64,000 nucleotides of DNA, taken from NCBI GenBank assembly GCA_034509925.1, contig CM067528.1, positions 124,001-188,000 of the forward strand. The letters are read 5' to 3'. The notes under the pieces were generated by a model. That model was not told the origin of the DNA. It searched no databases and worked only from the letters and a program-made list of their open reading frames with translations. Source of the DNA: Hirudinaria manillensis. Lineage: Eukaryota; Annelida; Clitellata; Hirudinida; Hirudinidae. The translations under genes were made by a program, and so were the position numbers. This document shows positions 11,601-22,944 of the stretch, piece after piece (position 1 is the first letter of the stretch; every line of letters begins with the position of its first letter).

Positions 11601-14548
11601 TCCAAGTTGTAATTTAATAATAGCGAAAGTATCACTAATAACTGCCGTCTGTAGTGAATAGCAAGTTCTTGAGATTAATATAACTATTGTAAAATTAAAT
11701 AATTTTTTAAGGCTATTAAGATAGTTCTCGATTAATCATAGCTTTTCCGTTAATATGGGGATTTGCAGTTTAAAAATCTTCATTCCATTTGCCTCCTTTT
11801 AAATTCCATCTGCAGCTTACAGTTTCACACGCTTGGAATAAACACCGAAAGTCTCGATTCGAACATTAGTAGCTCTGTGAATTTACACGTGTAGATGCTC
11901 CCGTAGGAAGTTAAGCCTTCTGGAATCAATGCGAATGGCAACCGGTTCGTGCGTTTCGACTCAAAATCCGTACCTCCGTTACAGGTAATGCAATACACCA
12001 GTTCCGGTAATAATAAAATTATTGTTAATCACCGATTTTTTATTCAAGCGTGACAAATAATTTAGCAATTATAAGTCGTTGAAGGAGTGAGACGTTAAAA
12101 AGAATCCTTTGCTGCGGCGGATAAGTTTTTACGACGTCCTGGATTGATTGAAGGGAACTTAGTGACCCAGAATGCAATTTAAACATAAGCTCCGACAATG
12201 GAAATGCTCAGCGGTGTCTGAAGATATGAAGTATATAATTATTTATTTACATATATATTATATGACATTCTTTCATTATTGTCAGAACCAGTTAGCGTTA
12301 AAACGTTGGTGAAGATAGTAGTCATGGTTAGAGTGTCCTCTTTATCTCTATCAATACATGTCCTTCAATGCAAGTCTTTCGGGAAGCAAATAAATGTCAT
12401 CAACTTTAAATCAAATAAAATTCGTGTAAAATCCTTAATAAATACAAATGTTAATATGAGATTCAAGTTGACATGAATCCATTCATTCCTCATCAAAAAA
12501 TACATTCATCCATTTATTCACTCGCTCTTTCATTCCGCTCATAAAGGCTGTCCATTAGTGACGCAGGTTTTTAATCATTTTACGCGAAGTACCATTGCTC
12601 TAAAAAGGGTCTCGGCAATTTGTGCCAAACATTAATTTGTTTGTTTGTTTTTCAAAGCCTTATTCTTGTTCGTAATTCAATTAGAAAACTTTTCCTGGAT
12701 AATTATGAATTTATTTTCCATCAAATATAAGATTCAAGTCTATCAGTAACAAACTCGAACAACCCTCGATCACAAACCCTCAGTTGTCGACATTTCTCTT
12801 ACCAAGGCCGACATTATAGCAAAAAAAAAGAAGCTCATCATCATGCCATGCCAAAATGGCCTCCGCTTTAGACGTGCTATGAGATGTTCTGGAGCGTGCT
12901 GGGTGAATTTGTTTTCATGAGTGTTATAAATAACGGCTGAGCAGGAAGCAGTTGATAAGATCGAGAGTGGGCGAAAAATCCAACGATAAATTCAATGCGC
13001 CGAAAGCTTTTGCAAAGATCTTATTAAAACGGAAGTTACTTATTATTAACAATTAACTTAATGAATATCTATCTTCATCTATTAATGGTTTTCAACACGC
13101 TTTACCTTACCTTAGTTTTGTTAGCCATCTTTCTCCATGTCTGAATCTGATTGCTCCATTTATCAATTTATGATGTACTAAATTATAAACTTATGTCTGT
13201 CCAAACCCACCTGTTGTCGGAATAAGGACGGCGTGATCATTCATTAGTCTATGTGACTAATTGACACACGATGACATGCAAATTCGATGCTATGTCACGT
13301 CATTTCCACGACCATCAACAATTCAATGACCACTCTACAGGCGTCCAACACCTATTTCCAGCTTGTTATAAGTTTATTATCTTCCCAGCTTTTTTATTTC
13401 GCCCTTATTCGCGTTTTTCTTTATTGAAGCGGCATCCCCAATTCAATCTTCCACAACTCGTTATTTCTCCTCAATGCTTCTTAATTAAAAGCTTCTGCGC
13501 TCGGAGTTTGTGATAATTGAGAATGAGACGTTTCACGGAGCACAACATTAATTATGCACACAATAATGTCATTTTTGGACTAACCTATATAGATAATTAT
13601 TACATTAAAATGCAATGTGTTCTAATAGCTAGCGGATCTGGGAGGGATGGGGAAAATTTATTCTTTAAATTTAATATCCACATGCATCTCCTCACAGCAC
13701 CGACAAAGATTCTATTTCCAGTAGGCCCCCTAGCGTAAGTCCCGCCAAAGTTCTAGATCCGACATATTCGTCGGCCCTTTAAAACGTTTCTCCGTATAAA
13801 TCGCTCAATTTCTTCCTGCCAGAAGAAATCTTTCAGTTCAAGATTCGGATTTTCAAGTAATGCGGGGCAAAATTTATATCGCATAATTCACAACGAAAGT
13901 TATCTGACGTAAATAATTCCAAAGATGTAAAAAAATTGCTACACTCCACAGACCTTCCATCGATCGAGATGAACTACAAGAAGCAGAAAAATATATTCCC
14001 ACAAATCCGTTGCAAGATTTTGAATTTTTATTAAGCCGATTTTTTCGAAGTCAAGAAATAGTCCCTTAGAAAGTCAGGAGCTTCCAAATTGAATCGATTC
14101 TAGGTAAAACCTCAGTCCCGCAATAATCCGATCCAAATGATATCTAACGGTTCACCGATCACTGCCTAGTGTCGATCAATTAGAATTTGTCCGGTCGCGG
14201 TGCGGCGTTGACCGATTGGAAGTCCAGTCCATCGCTCAATTTCTTCCGACACAACTCACGTACTACGTGAACTGATGAAATTTGATCACTTTGGCATCTG
14301 ATACATTTAACCTGCCCAAGAATTGAGATCTGCAACCTCCCCTCCCAAACTAAATATGGTCAAACTCAAAATAGAAACACAGATTCACGTTTTGCTCGAC
14401 AACACAAAAAACGACTGAAGTAGAAACCAGAACGAAATCCTAGATTTCCACTTCCAGATATATTACACATTTGATGAAATAATGAATTTAAAGTAATAAA
14501 AACTGAAGCAACAGTTTATAAGAAAAAATAAAAATATCCACTGTTTGC
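5629..14548. other. Nine-kilobase gene-poor AT-rich region
   Basis: No ORF longer than about 98 codons, no recognisable exon chain on either strand, and no repeat family that I can name. A short poly-A run lies near 7750. The first part should carry the GPCR 5' UTR and promoter, and the last few hundred bases the 3' UTR of METTL14 copy A. Long-range regulatory DNA or untranslated exons could be here but are not visible by eye. Confidence 0.4.
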
Positions 14549-16393
14549 TCAAAAACACTTCTCGCTACTTGCAACAATGTCTTCTGAATTACATTCTTTT
14601 TGTATCGGATTTACCCGATCGTCGTCTCCGCACGAATTTACCGGCGGCTTCCGGTGTCTCTGCGGCTGCTGTACAATTGCATTCACAGGTTGATGGATTG
14701 CACTAGAAAAATGTTGCTGACTGGGTAAAATATTGTTCTGTTGAGCTAATAAAAATGCAATACAAGCAGGCTGTTGGTACAAATGTTGAGCAGCTTGTTG
14801 CTGTACCATTCCTTGAGTGATAAAATTATTCATGTTCGAAAAAGTGCAAGTATTCAATGGAAGAGCACCGTTAGACTTGTTCTGCGATTCTGCAGCGAGC
14901 CCACCGTTCCCGGACGGATGTTGTTTACTTTCCTTCGGAGGCGGGGACTTTGGTCTCATGTTCTCAATTTCCGTCGTCGTTCCGGTCAAGTGACCGGTCG
15001 TAGAGCGATCGAAATAACTCGAATAATCGTCCGCATTAAAATTACTTACGGCAAGGTCCGGTCCGACCGTCAACCAGCCCGGTCGGACGGAATGGTTTCT
15101 CCCAAAAACGTGGAGCCTCCTTCGACCCAGGCAAAAGTTCTCGATGATATTAAAGATCTCGTCCGGTTTTCTGTCGGGTCGATCCGGATCCTGATCCGCA
15201 AGTATCACGTCCACGTCCACGTTGGCATGGATAAAGTCTCCATCTGTGCTCCTTTTGACGGTGCCTTTTATACCCATCAGACAATGTTCCTATAACATAT
15301 AAGTAATTTTTATTGACTGCCAACCAATGAACCATTTTAGCAAAATTATTTGATAATATGATAAAAAAAAATGTGATAACAAAGGTAACCTTCGTCCTAC
15401 GGAATATGGCATCAGGTTCTAGATCTGGCTGATTTTCTTGGTAGATTTTGTTCGTTTTTATCCAACAAATGTCTTCGCATCTTCGGAAGCCCCATTTCTT
15501 GAGGCACTAAAATCGGCACGGTCGTCTTATAACTCGAGCGTCGGATGACCAAATTCATCATTAATAATAAATAGGATGATTAAGGGGCAAACCCACTTCT
15601 CTTCCCTTGTTAAGTCCCTCGACGGATCCACACCACAGCCACACGAATGACCGCGGTGCTGCCAGCTGTTCGACTGGCATTCGCTCTATCTGACAAAAAA
15701 AAAATTTCACTTGCTCCACAAAAATTGTACAAAAACTGAGAACATATTTAAATTGAATGCTAACCATATTAATTATGCATTACACTCATATAGATTAAAT
15801 TACATTGCCCTCTGCCATAAATGACATAACAATAGATAATCCACAAGGTGGCAGATCTATGCTTCAAGCACATATCAATAAATGAAATAGAATTTTTGAT
15901 ATATCTAAGAAAGGAAAACCCAAAATGTGAAATTTTCCACCATTACCCATACAAATTAGTTTACTCATGTCGCTAAAACAAGAATTCAAACCTCATCCCA
16001 GCTGCAGTATTCATCAAATTTTTTGCCAGAAATCTGTCCATGTTCAATTATAGGTGGTTCTATAAGGATGGCATCAAAATGTGACTTTAAGTCCGCTACA
16101 CTAAGTGTCAATGGATTACATCTCAGACTCATAGGAGGGTGATTTGTAGCTTCCACATGATATCGTTTCTTTGTCATGAAACTCTCCATTTTTGGATAAT
16201 GGTGATATCTGTTGTGATGTGCATCATTTAAAACAAAATTCTGTGGATTCTCGCCTGTCTTCATAAAATTGAACGAGTAATCAAATCTTGGATTGCTTGG
16301 AGACGACATTAAATCAATGTTTTTTCTAAAACAATTCCCTTGGCTCTTACTGCCAGTTTGTTTATGTTCATCAAATGGTTGATTGGAAGGCAT
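14549..16393 (-). CDS. Diverged METTL14 paralogue (copy A), N-terminally short
   Basis: Four exons close in frame: 15992-16393, 15597-15689, 15390-15506 and 14549-15289, giving 450 residues. The core is plainly METTL14: [64 protein letters not shown] and [14 protein letters not shown]14 is the RNA-binding, catalytically inactive partner of METTL3 in the nuclear m6A writer. This copy differs from its neighbour in several ways. It starts at an ATG four bases past a splice acceptor (16400-16398), so an upstream exon could exist. The motif position reads EPPI instead of EPPL. The two exons that flank this region in copy B are one exon here. The tail is Gln/Asn-rich without RGG repeats. The region before EPPI is strongly diverged. 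It may be a partner with altered binding, or a gene expressed in few tissues. Confidence 0.85.
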
Positions 16394-17380
16394 AAGTCTG
16401 AAAATAAACAAGTACATAAATATTTAACAACAATTTAAATATCAGAGACTAAAATTAAATGTCTTAATGTCATTTGCAATTTGTTTAGCTGGTAGGTTAT
16501 TCACTTCATCTAAACTCTTCCAATTATTAATTGCATCCAAAGTAATCGTATCTAAACCAACAATCTAGACCATAAACTTTATCTTAATACACAAATATAT
16601 CCGCGGCAAGATTAAGACTCAACCCTGAAAAAATACGTTTCATAAACTATCGGATAATAATAGCAAGGCACGACATACCGCACGGAATAAACAAAGACGC
16701 TGTAGATGCATCGAAATTTTCAAAACAGCAAACCTAATGCTTTTATTTCAAATTATAAATACCTTTTTTTTTAAACTCTCCTATGTTTTGATCAACTTTC
16801 TAAACAACCACAAATTGCTATTAAATACATTATTTACTATAATGAAATGAAGGCAGCGCAACCCCGAACATGACATGAAGTGCAAGATTTCCTGCACTAA
16901 TCCTAACTTTAGAAGTGTTCTGTGACTCCAAGCATAGACAAAACCCACCGCTCGAACCCTAACCCATCAACTTGGTTTCCCGCCATTCGTAATTTCGCTT
17001 TCTTCTGTGATACTATTAAATGCAATTCTCAAGTGACTTAACTACATTTCTTTATTAGATGGTTTCCAAAGAAGATTAAGTGAATTTTCCTTGACAGATG
17101 CTATTTCACAAAATAATTCAAGTAACAAAGCAATATAATATAATGTAACATTAATGTCAAGTAGTCTAGTATTACTAATTAGTACCCATATTTATTTAGG
17201 CATGTAAATAACCTGCAAATACTTACATAAAATATTTAGTTTAAATATATTTAGCTAAAATCATTAACCAGGAGTGTTCCAAATTATCATAAATAAAAGG
17301 CTCACAAAACATTATGTATGGACTGAGCCATGCCAGAATGAATCCAAATCAATTTAATACCAAGTAAGAGAAACCCCAAA
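16394..17380. other. Spacer between the two METTL14 genes
   Basis: Holds the promoter or missing 5' exons of copy A and the 3' UTR of copy B. On the minus strand a possible short spliced ORF is visible: an exon starting MHLQRLCLFRA with a GTATGT donor near 16680, and an open stretch near 16453-16565 reading LDAINNWKSLDEVNNLPAKQ and ending in a stop. I cannot link it to a family or to copy A with correct phase. Confidence 0.35.
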
Positions 17381-20300
17381 TCATCGAGGTAATGGCATCC
17401 AAGGCCTTGCTTGGGTGCCAATAGCTGTCTGAGCCTGATGTCGGGGCTGCCAGGACAGCCTCATAAGATGGTGTGGAGAGGGCATGGTATTTCTTGGTGG
17501 AGCAATTACACTTCGAGGGGGGGGAGCCAATCTAGATGTCAATTGTTGCTGTTGAGCAGCAGCAACCAACCCATTTCGAAGCATGGCTGTGGCTCCAGCA
17601 ACAATATCTCTTGTGAGAATGGGCATTCCAGCAACCTGAACAACACTCCCTGGTAATATGCCCATTGTAGGAGGAGGCAGTCCAGTCACTGGCGTTACCC
17701 CAGGTGCTACAGTACCCAAACTTGCAGCTACTATGGCATTGGATGTCAGTTGTTGCTGCTGTTGCTGTTGTTGTTGTTGGGTTGCATTTTTAGGAGGAGG
17801 CGACTTGGGTCTCAATCGTTCGATTTCGTCCGTACATCCGGTTAGGTGTCCCTCGACTTTTTGAGTAAAGTAACCTGAGTAGACTTCAGGTTCAAAGTTG
17901 GTGCTGGTGAGGTGAGGCCCGACCGTCAACCAACCGGGTCTTACTGACGTGTCCTTTCCAAAGAGATGCAGCCTTCTCCGACCAAGGCAAAAATGTTCTA
18001 TGATATGAAAAATTTCCATGGGTTTCTCATCCAAGATGTCTTGTGGCTCCTCCTCAATCACAAGATCGATGTCCACATTTGCATGAATGAAATCACCATC
18101 CGTACTCCGACGAACGGTCCCTTTGATGCCCATCAAGCAATGCTCCTGAAGAAAATACACTTTTTTATTTAGCCTAAGAAATTAAAAATTATCTACCTTG
18201 GTTCTTTGAAAAATTGCTTTTGTCTCTAGATTTTTCTTATGCCCAGGACTTTTAATGTTTGTCTTAATCCAGCAGATATCTTCACACCTTCTATAGCCCC
18301 ATTTCTTAAGGCACTTAAAAAACAATCAGTATATTATCGAGATGACGTTGATAACCTTTTGCCAAAATAAAGATGCAATAAATATAATGTGTGATAATAT
18401 ATGAGGCAATGATTGTCACAATACAAGTCTCTTTTGTATAGTGATAAATATATTTGAAAAATATAGCGTGGTTATTTAAAACAACCTTTCGTGCTGCATC
18501 GAGGCCATCGCTCGAGCCACACCAAATCCAAATGAAGGAACGTGATGCTGCAATTTGATCGATGGCAAGTCTCTCAATCTGAGGAGATCATTTTGAGATA
18601 TTATCAGATATGATGAGGTTGTCATATGTAAGAAACATTAACAGTTCATCTAATTATTTTATTATTCTTTATTATTAATTAACTGTTGGCAGGTGAGCAA
18701 GTAAAAAGCATTCTTTTGAAAATCGAATAAAGAAAACCCAACACTATTTAATCAATATTTTTTATTATTTAGTATCTTATTTAATCACTTGAAATAGTAG
18801 ATTCTCCAATTAACTAAAATAAGATACAAGTAATACAGTGAATTTTTCTAGGGAAAATTATAGCAAAATAAAAAAGAAAGAATAATATCAGACCTCATCC
18901 CAGTTCCAGTACTTGTCATAAGTAACTCCCAGTGTCCTCTGATATTCTTCCAAAGGAGGCTCCAGAAGAATCACATCAAACTTGCAATCAAGATCACGAA
19001 GGTCAAAGCTGTTAAGGTCGCACTTCAGATACCTAAAAATTATGAATAATTAAATTGAGTATATAAAGAAATAGATATAATAATAGTTAAAATAAATTAT
19101 TAGTTGATGCACTTATTATCATAATAATTACAACACTAGTAATTCACTCATATAGTTTAAGCATCAGGGACACTTAGACTATTTATTTTGCAAATTCTCA
19201 AAGACGATAGCATGAGCCAGGTAACGAACGTGACATGTAACAAGCCATTTTTTAGCCACAACTTCCATAAACTAAAATCTTTGAGCCAGCTTGCAATGTG
19301 TCAGAAGCATATGCTAGATTAAGCTTTTATTTGTCTTTTGTTTTTTAGTTTTGTTTATAAGAACTTTTTGTAAATCAGAAATAAAAAACAGGATCCATTT
19401 CCAAATAATTAAGTTTTTAGCTGATTAATAAACAGAATCAATAATATATTAAAACAATGACATCTGCATCATTATGGCTTTTTTATGATGTAACTCAGTT
19501 TTACTCTTAGCTGCTCATAAAAGTTTCTTTGGCCAATATTAATCAGTCAAATTTTCATTGATCAAATTTAGAAAAGTACAAACATTGGAGGTGTATTAGT
19601 CTGCTGAATAAGTTCATCCTTTTTCAGAATTAGTTCTCTCAACTTTGGATATTCCTCAAATCTATTGGTGAGGCCAACATCTCTAATGAAGTTCTGTGGT
19701 CTCTCTCCTGTGTCCACAAAGTGTTGGCAATAATCATTGTGAGGGTTGGCACTTTGAGTCCCCTTTATTGTATAAGTAATAAATAATTTTTCTTAAGAAT
19801 AATCTTACCTATATAACTCTAACAATGTTATATCCACTAATATTGATTAAACAACACCAAGTTAACTCAAACCTTCAGAAAAGCACTTGAATCTGTGTAA
19901 ATTTTCTCTTTGTCTGTCTCTTCATTCTGCAAACATTATTAGAAATATGCTGAATTATTTCCAATGAGCAGTAATTTTGACCAAGTTACCTACCATAGAC
20001 TCTTCATTGTTAAGAAGATTTTTTATGTAAATGTCCTCATTTAAGGCTTTCTTCGGTTTGTTGTTAAATATTCTGTTTCTGACAAAACATTGTGTGCACA
20101 TGTTTATATATCAGCATTGATAGACATCTTTTATCATTTCTAAATAAAAAACACTGGCAGCAAAGAAGCACAGAAGTAAACAAACATGTTACTAAGAAAA
20201 TTCTTAATATTCTGCCATTTAACTGAAGTTTACATTAAGAATAATTTTTGTTTTGTGGCAGGTAATTTAAATACTATAATTACATATAAATAACTCACAT

Positions 20301-20532
20301 ATCTCTTAGTCTTTGTTTCCTTTCTTCTAGTTCATATTTACTCTTGCATAAAGCATCCAATTTTCTTGCATCTTTTAATTTGAACTGAAAAAAACAATGA
20401 TCAATTCTGGAATAAAGATAACCAAAGCTTGAATGAAAGGAAGCTGAGAAAGCCAACAAGCTGCGCTAGCAAGATCCTTCTTTTCCCGGACAATTCTCTC
20501 CTCCTCCTCAAATTTTCAATTACCGAGGACAT
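17381..20532 (-). CDS. METTL14: METTL14, m6A writer subunit (copy B, full length)
   Basis: Nine exons close in frame to 530 residues: 20458-20532 (ATG at 20532), 20299-20384, 19994-20078, 19873-19926, 19584-19762, 18894-19032, 18486-18578, 18197-18313, 17381-18145. The N-terminal helix ([17 protein letters not shown]) is followed by [52 protein letters not shown] (the METTL14-type EPPL), [50 protein letters not shown] and RPGWLTVGP. It forms the nuclear METTL3-METTL14 heterodimer and contacts RNA rather than catalysing. After [10 protein letters not shown] the C terminus is a poly-Gln run and Pro/Ala-rich sequence; the Arg-Gly repeats known from vertebrate METTL14 are absent. The start lies 316 bp from the divergent MRPL52 ATG. 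Confidence 0.95.
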
Positions 20533-20848
20533 TTTCAAAACGAAAATATGAATGCGATGACAACATACACTACATTTTTCCATTTGTATATTCAATTATT
20601 TATATTCAAATAGATAGAAAGTTTTAAATTTCTACACATTTAATAAATTAAGCAATTACATTTTCGTTTTTTTTTCATTTTCAAAATTTATTAATATGTA
20701 CTATGTGTTTGGAATATGCTCCATCCTTCACTGAGGGCAACATTTTTCGCAGGGTCGTCGGAGTCGAAAGTCGGCTTTCTGTGCATACTGGAGTTGTGGA
20801 AAGATTTAACTTGTGTAAATTATTTAAGAAAATATCAGATCGAACAAA
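20533..20848. promoter_or_regulatory. Shared divergent promoter of METTL14 and MRPL52
   Basis: A 316-bp interval separates the METTL14 ATG (minus strand) from the MRPL52 ATG (plus strand). Both 5' UTRs and both promoters must fit here. It is AT-rich and I see no clear TATA box. Co-regulation is inferred from the arrangement only. Confidence 0.55.
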
Positions 20849-21537
20849 ATGTTTTCCAATGTTGTTGCCAGAAGATGTTTCTCAATATCGATCCGTTGCC
20901 ATGCGGGAGTAAAGTGGCGATTGAAGTTAGTGCTTGATTTAAGTGTTTGCTTATTTGTTATATTTGTGCTCTGCTCTATTGTTATTCCGTATTTTATTTT
21001 TTATACTATTTGTGCACAGAAATGGTCTTGGTAAATGTGGTAATGAATATGGTCCACTAACAGACTTGTCTGATTGGTCATTTGCAGGTAATTGATTTTT
21101 TTAAGGTTTTTATTTGCCATTCTAATCACAAAATCGTCAATATTGCATCTAGAAATTGTTTAAGGTTAATTTTTCATCAAAGGAGTTGGGGCAATTAAGT
21201 TTCCTAATGTTTTATGGCTCATTTATCTTATCCAATAATTACATTATTCCAGATGGCAGAGAGACCTCTCTAGCAGGCAAAAGACTCAAAAGATTTGAAA
21301 GAAACAAATTAATAGTTGTTAGTTGGATGATATCATTAATTTATGCCAGTTTTGCTAATTCTTTGTGATCTAAAGATTTAAGTTACATCCACCTCATAGG
21401 AAACAGCCAAACAATATATGGATGACTTAAAACAAGCTCAAGATAATTGTGTTAGAAAGGTGCCCCTGGATCTTCCAATTGCAAGGCCAAAGATTTATCC
21501 TATTACATCATCTAGGGAAGAGGAAAAAAATGTTTAA
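20849..21537 (+). CDS. MRPL52: Mitochondrial ribosomal protein L52
   Basis: Four exons close in frame to 115 residues: 20849-20925, 21020-21087, 21253-21317, 21400-21537, with two GTTAGT donors. The N terminus MFSNVVARRCFSISIRC is basic and hydroxylated like a mitochondrial presequence. The diagnostic part is YGPLTDLSDWSFADGRE followed by KRLKRFERNK, which matches the GYGPLTELPDWSYADGR signature of mL52, then a Lys/Gln-rich helix. The protein belongs to the large subunit of the mitoribosome. It converges on delta-tubulin, whose stop codon is 156 bp away on the other strand. Too short and too spliced to stand out as an ORF, but the signature is strong. Confidence 0.85.
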
Positions 21538-21693
21538 TGTTTTACATTGTTGCAATGCCAAATAGTATAACTGACAATTTGAAACATTCTGTAACATTCT
21601 ATCAAATTATGTTTTGGTCAGTTTCATTTAAACAAATCTTTATTGTGACACGTCAGAATCGTCCTCCAATTAAGTTTGCATTTCAGTATTTGA

Positions 21694-22944
21694 CTAAACA
21701 TGCTTTTGAAGTGTTTGAAAATAGTGGAAGCAGTCTTTGAAATCTTCAGTGGTGCACCCAAATTGTTCATACCAGTGCACATAAGCTTTCACTTGAAATT
21801 TATTAATTGCAGACTTTAATGTTTTTCTGAGATAGTTCTGCATGAACTCATTATTTCTGTAGGCTAGGGTCAGTGAAATACAAGGTTTGCCTTTAGAGAT
21901 ATTGACTGGTGATTCCCAGAACATCTGAGGTGTAGAGAGGTCAATTCTGCAGGATTCTCTGATTCTTGTATTGATATGATGTGTCACATCATTGGATAAT
22001 GGAACATTATCACTGCCTCTTGCCACCAAGAAGTAGCCAGTGTCACTTTTGTGCTTAATTCTTGGGGTTTTCACTTGAGTTTGGTTGAATATGTTGCATG
22101 GCTCAATGAAGTCAAGTAATTTGTTAACAGCTTTGTTCCAGGAAGTGAATGGCTCAGCAACTGAACATGACAGAAGGAATTTGTGCTTGCTTGGAGTCAT
22201 GGCTTCAATTAGGTTTTCTAGCATGCAAACATCATTGTAGGATTGAGTGTTTGTTGGCAGGAACAGGCCTGCCAGATTTTCTGCAACTAGGGTGTTGAGA
22301 TCCAAAAAATTAACGCCTTTGCTGTTCGGTGATTTACAAACGGATGTTTGTACCATTAATTTGTCGTTATATTGCATCAAAACGGCATCACATTGTTCAT
22401 TTAGTCTATGAAGTGCTAGCAGAACATTGTAATGCTGCATGGGAGAATCACCTGACTCGAACGGGGCTACTGAGCAGGTTATTAAAGGTCTTGAGGGTAT
22501 TTCTTCTTTGATCAACTCTGCGAGGCGTGAGCTGACGCCTGAACCGGTGCCTCCAGATAAGCTATGGATCATCAAAGTCGCTTTGTGTCTATCGCTTCTT
22601 TCGCATTCCTTTCTCCATTCTTCTAATGCACGCTCAAAAATGTCGTCCAAGTGAGAAAGCCTGCCTTTATAATATCCCATTGCCCAATTGTTTCCGCGGG
22701 CGCATCTCTCTGTGATGATACATCCAGGTCTGAAGATGTGCGAACCACAATTCTTCTGCTCAACGATTTTATTTATGATCTTTATCTCTGTGTCTATGTT
22801 GATTGATCTGTAGTAAAGCATATTATTGCGAGGATTTTCCAGCATGAAACAACTTTTATCCAAATTGCTGTTTTGAACAGCATTCCAGAAATGATCTCCA
22901 ATTTGATTTCCACACTGCCCGATTTGTAAAACTACGCAAGACAT
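21694..22944 (-). CDS. TUBD1: Delta-tubulin, intronless
   Basis: A single open exon of 416 residues. The N-terminal GTPase loop reads IGQCGNQIGDHFWNA and the tubulin signature is LSGGTGSG, with NNWAMGYY before it. The C-terminal helix region AYVHWYEQFGCTTEDFKDCF matches the delta-tubulin AYIHQYTKFGIEEEDFLDSF pattern rather than alpha, beta, gamma or epsilon. Delta-tubulin supports triplet microtubules in centrioles and basal bodies. Human delta-tubulin has 453 residues, so this copy is somewhat short, mainly in loops. The absence of introns is striking next to neighbours with 4-15 exons and suggests a retrocopy that has kept its frame. A fast-evolving gamma-like tubulin is a less likely reading. 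Confidence 0.85.
   Translation of the reverse strand: MSCVVLQIGQCGNQIGDHFWNAVQNSNLDKSCFMLENPRNNMLYYRSINIDTEIKIINKIVEQKNCGSHIFRPGCIITERCARGNNWAMGYYKGRLSHLDDIFERALEEWRKECERSDRHKATLMIHSLSGGTGSGVSSRLAELIKEEIPSRPLITCSVAPFESGDSPMQHYNVLLALHRLNEQCDAVLMQYNDKLMVQTSVCKSPNSKGVNFLDLNTLVAENLAGLFLPTNTQSYNDVCMLENLIEAMTPSKHKFLLSCSVAEPFTSWNKAVNKLLDFIEPCNIFNQTQVKTPRIKHKSDTGYFLVARGSDNVPLSNDVTHHINTRIRESCRIDLSTPQMFWESPVNISKGKPCISLTLAYRNNEFMQNYLRKTLKSAINKFQVKAYVHWYEQFGCTTEDFKDCFHYFQTLQKHV

Noticed and set aside
5629-14548. Short ORFs at 7950, 8291, 8598, 10127, 11299, 12279, 13271 and 13517
   Set aside because: All under 100 codons, AT-rich composition, no splice chain and no family signature.
14774-15295. A 173-codon plus-strand frame
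   Set aside because: It is antisense to METTL14 copy A, whose protein is highly conserved.
17658-17864. Poly-Cys frame on the plus strand
   Set aside because: Antisense of the METTL14 poly-Gln run.
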